64,000 nucleotides of DNA, taken from positions 277,411,039 through 277,475,038 of the forward strand of contig CM041776.1 of assembly GCA_023374045.1 (NCBI GenBank), read 5' to 3'. Source of the stretch: Limonium bicolor (lineage: Eukaryota; Streptophyta; Magnoliopsida; Caryophyllales; Plumbaginaceae). Positions within the stretch are counted from its first letter, which is position 1, and each line of letters opens with the position of its first letter. The notes under the pieces were generated by a model that ran no database searches, was not told where the DNA came from, and worked only from the letters and a program-made list of their open reading frames with translations. A program made the position numbers and the translations under genes. This document shows, piece by piece, positions 58,318 through 64,000 of the stretch.

Positions 58318-58915
58318 TTTGGGTTGCAAAATTACCGTGACAGAGAAGAGAAGAGGTGCAAAGCAATGTTCCTTGTTTGCCAGTTTGGGTGCAAAATTAC
58401 CGTGAGAAAGAGAGGCGCAAAGCAATGTTCCTTGCTCGTCAATTTGGGTGAAAAATTACCATGAGAAAGAGAGGCGGAGAGCAATGTTCCTTGTTCGCCA
58501 GGTAGGGTAGCAAAATTACCTTGAGAAAGAGAGGGGCAGAGTAATGTTCCTTGTTCTCTAGTTTGGGTTGCAAAATTACCGTGAGAAAAGAGAGGCGCAA
58601 AGCAATGTCCATGTTCATCAGGCTGGGTTGCAAAATTACAGTGAGAAAGAGAGCAGATCAATGTTACTTCTTTGCCAGTTTGGGTTGGAAAATTACCGTG
58701 AGAAAGAGAGGTGTAGAGCAATGTTCCTTGTTCTCCAGGTTAGGTTGGAAAATTACCGTGAGAAAGAGTGAGGCGCCAAGCAATGTTCTTTATTCGCCAG
58801 GTTGGGTTGCAAAACTGCGTGAGAAAGAGAAGCGTAGAGCAATGTTCCTTGTTTGCCAGTATTGGGTTAGAAAATTAAGTAGAGAGGAGGTGCAAATCAA
58901 TTGGGTTGCAAAGTG
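58318..58915. repeat. 59-bp minisatellite, about ten imperfect copies
   Basis: The unit contains TTGGGTTGCAAAATTACCGTG, AGAAAGAGAGGCG and AAGCAATGTTCCTTGTTCGCC. The AGAAAGAGAG step recurs about every 57-60 bp from about 58340 to 58820. Since the period is not a multiple of three in all units, frames shift, but both strands happen to stay open for 120-130 codons. The frames are artefacts of the repeat. Confidence 0.9.
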
Positions 58916-59033
58916 ACCGAGAGAAGTGGAAGATGTGCATATATATATAAAAATTTAAGTCATAGATTGAAAACTTAATAAAAAGGAAAAATAAAAAGTG
59001 AAAAAAGAGGGAAAACACCTAATAAACAACCGC

Positions 59034-59250
59034 CACCATAGACTAATTTTTTTTTAAAAAAAAGTGGGAATAATTTCTACGACGACCGTTGTTATTAGAA
59101 CTGACGCAATATGTGTTCTGATTTTTTTTTAAATTATTAGTCTATTATGGTGTTTGTTGCTACGAACCATCACAAATCACAATAGACCTTTTGAAATCTA
59201 TGGCAACGGTTCTTAGCTATAACTGTCGCTATAGGGACACTGAAATAGAA
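59034..59250. repeat. inverted repeat and CACTA-like subterminal remnant
   Basis: CACCATAGACTAAT (59034-) faces ATTAGTCTATTATGGTG (to about 59143). Following it, CTATGGCAACGGTTCTTAGC and ACTGTCGCTATAGG resemble the CTAT-GGCGGTTGT-type subterminal motifs of CACTA1. No CACTA terminus is visible, so this is only a weak remnant call. Confidence 0.3.
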
Positions 59251-59502
59251 GGGTTGCATTGAGCGGTGGTTGTTCGAAGTCGACAACACCAAACGTTGCA
59301 CGAGCTAAAGGTGGCACCAGACTTCCCTTGTGTTCGAACATGGGGATGAGGCATGGTGAAAAATCAGGTGGTGAGTTGTTGGCGGTGGTGGTCGATTGAT
59401 GTCGAGAGGCAAGAAACGTCACAGAGGGTCGAAGAGGAGGAAAATCGCAGAGAGTAGCACGTAGAAGATAGAGAAATGTCACGCGCGGGTTGAAGGTTTT
59501 AA

Positions 59503-59897
59503 GGGGGCGTTTGTTTCAAGCGGGGGAAACAGAATGGAATCGGAAAAAGGAATGGAAAAGAATCCCCTTTAATTTTTCTGGTTGTTTGTTTCAGCCGAGG
59601 GAAATGAAATAAATAACCGGTCAATGGTCAACGGCTGCCGGCTGCCGGTCAACAGTCATTAATTGCCGGTCAACATTCACCGGTCACCGGTCAATGGTCA
59701 TTAGTCACTGGTCAATGGTCATATGTCCCCGGTCAAGGTATACTGGGGAAGGGAATCTCATTCCCTAGTAGGGGTGGGGAATCAAGATAGAGAGTTTTAG
59801 GGTAATCCTATTCCCTTTTCCTTTCTTGAAAATAGGAAAAACTGATAAACAAACAGCTTCCAATTCCCTTTCCTGATTACGTCAAAACAAACACCCC
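59503..59897. mobile_element. MITE-like element with GGGGGCGTTTGTTT ends
   Basis: The left end reads GGGGGCGTTTGTTTCAAG. The right end, on the minus strand, reads GGGGTGTTTGTTTTGACG. Both sides are flanked by TTAA (59499-59502, 59898-59901). A TTA/TTAA duplication suggests PIF/Harbinger or a related superfamily. Inside, 59618-59745 has tandem CCGGTCAATGGTCA units. No coding capacity. Confidence 0.6.
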
Positions 59898-60145
59898 TTA
59901 AAAGTAATCAATTTTAAAGCACGGTTCTAACTGGGAATTATGACCAATGAGTGAAACTATATTAACACGGTTGAAAGGAAACAATGTTTTAATCAATTAT
60001 ATTAAGCGCGGTTAAAAGAGAACCTTGAAAAGGCTTCTTTTTGTCTGGTTATAATATGCTAAGTCTAGTGAAACATCGTGTCGTGTGTCCTCTTAATTTT
60101 CTTAATATTATTTCAAAAGATTGTGCTAGCTCGATAAGTCGCTAA

Positions 60146-61455
60146 GGGTGCGTTCACTTTAAGGCGGGGAAACAGAATGGAATCAGCAAAGGGAATAGAA
60201 AGGAAAGGAAAAAGATTCCCCTGAATCAAGAAGTCTGTTTGATTCTACATGAAAACACAATAGACTTCTCAATGATTGTCTTTGTTGTTGTTTGCTTCCA
60301 GACAAAGAAGTGTAATACATTATGAATAATATATAAAATATTTATCTAATTTATATGTAACATATACAAATATTTATATAAATTATATAGAAAATATAAA
60401 TAGTTTTTAAATTATAATGATATATATATTAATATTTATATAGATTATATATACAATATATATTAATATTTATATATAATATATATAACATTTTCAAACA
60501 TTTGTCTATATAGATAATATTTTTTAAATTTTATAGTATTAAGTTAAAAAGAATATTTATTCTTATTATATATATTGTATAATATTTATTTAAATTGTAA
60601 ATAATATAAATAAATATTACATAATTATATATACTGTATATTAATATTTTAAAATTTTATAGTATTTAAAGTTTAAAATATATTTTTAAATATTTAATTA
60701 ATTGTAAATAATGTATATAAATATTTTTATATATTCTATAATCTATATTTCTTCAATTAAATTATAAACATATATATATATATAAATGTTTTTTATGTCA
60801 TTTAAAGTATAAATAATTTTTATTAATATATATATGAATCTATAATATATTTTCCATATTTATTTAACCATAAATAATATGTATAATGTTTATATATTAA
60901 TATTTATTTAATATATTAATATATTTTTCATAATTTTTTGTAAGTAAATTATAAATAATATTTGTATATATTATATATCATATTTTTTCATTTTTTAAAT
61001 ATAAAAAATATATTACCTTTATTATAAACTATACATTAATATTTTTAAAATTATAATGATATATATTAAACATTTATAATATATATATTTATATATTTTT
61101 TATTCATACTCATATCCACATTTATATTTATATTTATATAAGTATAAATATAATATAATTATATTTTTTAGATATAAATATTATATTAATATTTATAAAA
61201 ATTATGTATCATATATTAGTATTTATATAAATTATATACCATATATATTAATATTTGTTTATGTTAAAGATGATTATTGGTAAGATGGAAGAAAGGGTAT
61301 ACCTCTCCTTAAGATTTTAAAGGGAATCACTAAAAGAGATACGGGGGTTTTTGAAACCTGGAATGGGGGAAATGAAATCACTAAAAGTACAAAACAAACA
61401 ACCACAAAGAAATGATTCTGTTTCCCATTATTGATTACCCGAAGTGAACAAATCA
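60146..61455. mobile_element. related MITE-like element interrupted by a long AT-rich array
   Basis: The left end GGGTGCGTTCACTTTAAGGC, then GGGAAACAGAATGGAATC, is mirrored on the right. On the minus strand the right end reads TTGTTCACTTCGGGTAATC, then GGGAAACAGAATCATTTC. The ends resemble the element at 59503. The middle (about 60310-61262) is nearly pure A/T with TATATTAATATTTATA-type repeats and no gene. Confidence 0.5.
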
Positions 61456-62060
61456 TAACTTCTTTGTCGAGAGGCGTCAGCGGATATGTTAATCACATGT
61501 ACACGAGTTAGAGCTGATCAAATTACGTTTGGAAAAAAGCCCGAATGCCTATAGTGGACTTGAACAAAAAACAGTGCCGGATAAAAACCAAGCTGGATCT
61601 TGGTAAAATTTAGGCCCATGGTAAGTCTGGGATAGCTAAAATTTATTGTTATATATAATATATTTTTAAATTATATATAGTTTTTTGAATCTTTTATATT
61701 TAATACTTATATAAAAAAATATAAAACTAGGGTGGACCGTCTCGACACTGGTAAAGTGTAAAAATTCAAACCAAGACTAAGGTCTCGTTCGCTGAGCACC
61801 TTTAGGGAGATTAATCCCTTTTGTATAGATTTTCTATCCATGTGTCAGTTTCTGATTAGTTGGAATTCAACCCAATGTCTATGTGTCTAGTTACTATATG
61901 TTAACCATGGGTAGCTCAATCAAAACGCAGCTGGAACTGCTTTTGGATGCGATGGTCGAACAGGAACTAAAATATACAACAGGGCTAGGTAGACCGTGCA
62001 ACCGCATACAAAAACGTGGATTTTAATTTGTTTATAAGGGTGTAACTATGAATATGAATG
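61456..62060. other. no recognisable gene
   Basis: No coding match, RNA gene or clear repeat. Confidence 0.4.
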
Positions 62061-62570
62061 GTGGTCACAGTTTCGGTTTCGTCTAGTTTCAGAATAATTG
62101 TATTTGGATTGGTAATCGGTCAGAGATGATTCTTGGGTGGTACTAGTTCCTTAGGGTGTATTCAGTTTCAGATTCGGTCAAAAGTAGTTCTAGCCAGTTT
62201 TAGCCGGTTCTTGACCGTTTCCAGTTTTGGTTGCAGATTCAGTTCTAAATTTGAATTTAAAAAAAATTAAAAGGAGAGGCGGGAATTAACGGTTGTTTTG
62301 ACTGATTCCAGTGTGGTTCCACTAGTTCCGATTCCGGTTCTTCGTATTCATCCGTACACCAGTTCCAGTTCCAACCGGTTTCAAGGCGATTCCGATTTCG
62401 GTTTGATTCGGAATCTCAAAACGTGTATTCGAATTCACTTCAGTAATACATGGTCTAGTTTCAATCGGTTCTAGACCGGTTCCAGATCCAACCGATTCTG
62501 GTTTAATCCCACCGATTCTGGTTTAGTCCCACCAGTTCCACATCTATTCAATCATATTGGTCACCTTCAA
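62061..62570. repeat. degenerate GGTTCC/ACCGGTTC tandem repeats
   Basis: Many variants of TTCCGGTT, ACCGGTTCCAG and GATTCTGGTTT follow each other without a fixed period. This is typical of degenerate minisatellite DNA, with no coding frame. Confidence 0.6.
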
Positions 62571-62989
62571 TATAAAATACTTAAAATCAAATTATTATTA
62601 TAGTGATCGTTTATGTTTTTAGTTAGTAAACTAATCATCAAAACCAACTTAAAGCCATTTATTATGGTAGCCAAGACTTATGATTCAACAAAAGCTATTT
62701 TTGGCTACATGTCGGTTTTCGCCGCTTTTGCTGATGTTAGATTATTTGGTGTTGTGACTTGTGATAGTTTAGTGTCTCGCGCCAATAAATAGATCACCGA
62801 AACCAACGAAAGAATAATTTATTATAGCAATTAAAATAAATTCATAATCATATACCAAATAATTAGCTGGGTTGCTATTCGTAGTATAAAATTACTAATC
62901 ACCGCAGTACAAATTTTTTTAAAATCATATTAACGTTGTAAACATGTAGTGACATCGTGTCGTAAATTTTGTTTTTCAAAAAATGCATT

Positions 62990-63310
62990 TCGTCATCATG
63001 AACCGTAAAAAATGCTCTCATTGTATCGTTAAAGCCGTTTTTATTGTGTTCGAATGTTATAATTGGGACTTGACATTGGTAAACGACGTTTTGCATTATG
63101 TTTGATTAAATTACAAACATTGTCACAATTTCAGAAACGTCGTATTGAAAACGTAGTTGATAACGTCAATTTCGGGTAAAAAACACTCTCGTTGTAGTAA
63201 AAGTCGTTAAAACCCGTTTTTATTGTGTTTGGATGTTATAATTGTGATTTCATGCTAAGTTATTGATGTTTTACTGTATTTAGTACGAAACGACGTTAAT
63301 ATGTTGAAAA
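62990..63310. repeat. ~172-bp imperfect direct duplication
   Basis: CTCTCATTGTATCGTTAAAG, then CCGTTTTTATTGTGTTCGAATG and TTATAATTGGGACTTGAC (from about 63013), recurs at about 63185. The second copy reads CTCTCGTTGTAGTAAAAGTC, then CCGTTTTTATTGTGTTTGGATG and TTATAATTGTGATTTCAT. The sequence is rich in GTCGTT/AACGAC. Its nature is unknown. Confidence 0.55.
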
Positions 63311-63379
63311 CGAGTCAAAACGAGTGTTTTTTGAAAAAACGCCCCAAACGTGCACGTTATATATAAACGGATGTGTTCA

Positions 63380-64000
63380 GTATCTTCATTTCTCACGAAC
63401 GCACCATCTCTCCTCCAAACTACCTCGCCAGAATCCTCTCTTCCTGATCGCCGGAGCCACCGCTGGACCACCGTCGACCACCGCCGGAAAAATTTTCCGG
63501 TGAGTTTTTCAATTTTTTTGCAAGTTATAGATCTTGATGTGGTGATTTCAAATATGTTGTTAGAATTTAGAAACACACATTAAATTAGCCTAGATCTACA
63601 AAATAAAAATCTGGAAAAAAAAGCTTGAATGGAGTTTCAGTCACCCTTCCCACCGACACTAGTGTAATCGACTCGCCCCTGCTCCTGAAATGAACAGACG
63701 AAGCTCGCCTCAGCTAGTGACACGAGATGGGCTGGTTCGCCTCGCCTCCTGAGGCGAATTGGAGTGGCACGCCCTTGCTGTCGACACGCGAAGATTGAGC
63801 TCGCCTCGACCGGAAAAATGACGGCGCCTCACCCCGTCTGAAGACACGCCCCCTGTGCACTCGCCCCGGCTGAAGAAACGGGAACAGCAGACTCGCCTTA
63901 ATGGTTGACACGAGCTAGTTGAGCTCACCCTGGCGGCAGTGGTTTTCCTGCGCTAGTCGTCCCTGGGCATGACACGAACCAGTTAGTGTCGCCCCACCTA
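63380..64000. other. GC-rich end region with irregular repeats
   Basis: 63390-63510 is pyrimidine-rich and reads like a plant 5' leader with a possible splice donor (TTTTCCGGTGAG, 63494-63505). From 63680 to the end, CGACTCGCC, AGCTCGCCT and GACACGAG-like units recur at irregular 30-40 bp spacing. The minus-strand frames at 63928-63710 come from this repeat-like composition. No gene is called. Confidence 0.4.

Noticed and set aside
58318..58915. CRISPR-like array
   Set aside because: The units are contiguous, with no unique spacers between conserved repeats. This is a eukaryotic minisatellite.
58332..58916. Two long opposite-strand frames (129 and 121 codons) at the 59-bp repeat
   Set aside because: Both arise from a tandem DNA repeat, have no family, and overlap each other completely.
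63710..63928. Two overlapping minus-strand frames at the right edge
   Set aside because: They fall in GC-rich irregular repeat DNA without any known domain.
1..64000. A bacterial-style defence or metabolic gene cluster
   Set aside because: All coding signals are plant transposons, spliced host-gene copies or a nuclear tRNA. Nothing supports a new multi-gene system.

Overview
This window is intergenic, transposon-rich nuclear DNA of a flowering plant, most likely a eudicot. The evidence is Ty1/copia and Ty3/gypsy LTR retrotransposons, CACTA (En/Spm) elements with TNP2, Ptta and Ulp1-like genes, a Stowaway MITE, spliced genes with plant-like introns, and a nuclear tRNA-Ile. No bacterial-type operon, CRISPR array or phage module is visible. 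I found no new system of genes. The interest lies in the layered insertion history, a captured host-gene exon, and two decayed copies of one helicase gene.

Layout. 1-3648: 3' part of a decayed copia element (copia A), plus strand. 3775-14598: a second copia (copia B). Its gag is split by an 8,908-bp CACTA element (CACTA1, 4214-13121, target duplication AAA), and a 347-bp CACTA-type MITE (13724-14070) sits between its zinc knuckle and protease. 14599-19767: unassigned DNA, a plus-strand gypsy integrase tail with tandem repeats, a small TRIM-like element, and a minus-strand gypsy gag with PBS and LTR. 19768-36930: a third copia (copia C). Its linker between integrase and reverse transcriptase is interrupted by CACTA2 (21492-35086, target duplication CAT). 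CACTA2 carries an exon fragment resembling the ribosome-biogenesis GTPase BMS1 and was itself invaded by a full-length gypsy chromovirus (25927-34255, target duplication ATAAA). An approximately 825-bp tandem duplication copied the left junction of CACTA2.

36931-39976 is mostly unassigned but holds a well-formed tRNA-Ile(AAU) at 37897-37969 on the minus strand. 39977-44754 (minus) is a DEAD-box RNA helicase of the SPB4/DDX55 family (plant RH18) with 11 recognisable exons. About 10 kb away, 50304-54886 is a second copy with the same exon-intron structure but without the C-terminal end. Both copies carry many single-base indels, mostly at different sites, so both are annotated as pseudogenes. 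The alternative is uncorrected indel error in the assembly. Between them lie a Stowaway MITE, a 2,591-bp gypsy solo LTR (target duplication GTTTT) and the 5' end of a fourth copia.

55381-57041 is a giant AT-rich inverted repeat (foldback). From 57 kb to the end there are no recognisable genes: a 59-bp minisatellite (58318-58915), two related MITE-like elements, a long AT-rich block, degenerate GGTTCC-type repeats, a 172-bp imperfect duplication and a GC-rich end.

Host genes are few: one tRNA, the two helicase copies and one captured BMS1-like exon. The helicase and BMS1 families both act in ribosome assembly, but here they are unrelated events and do not form a functional cluster.
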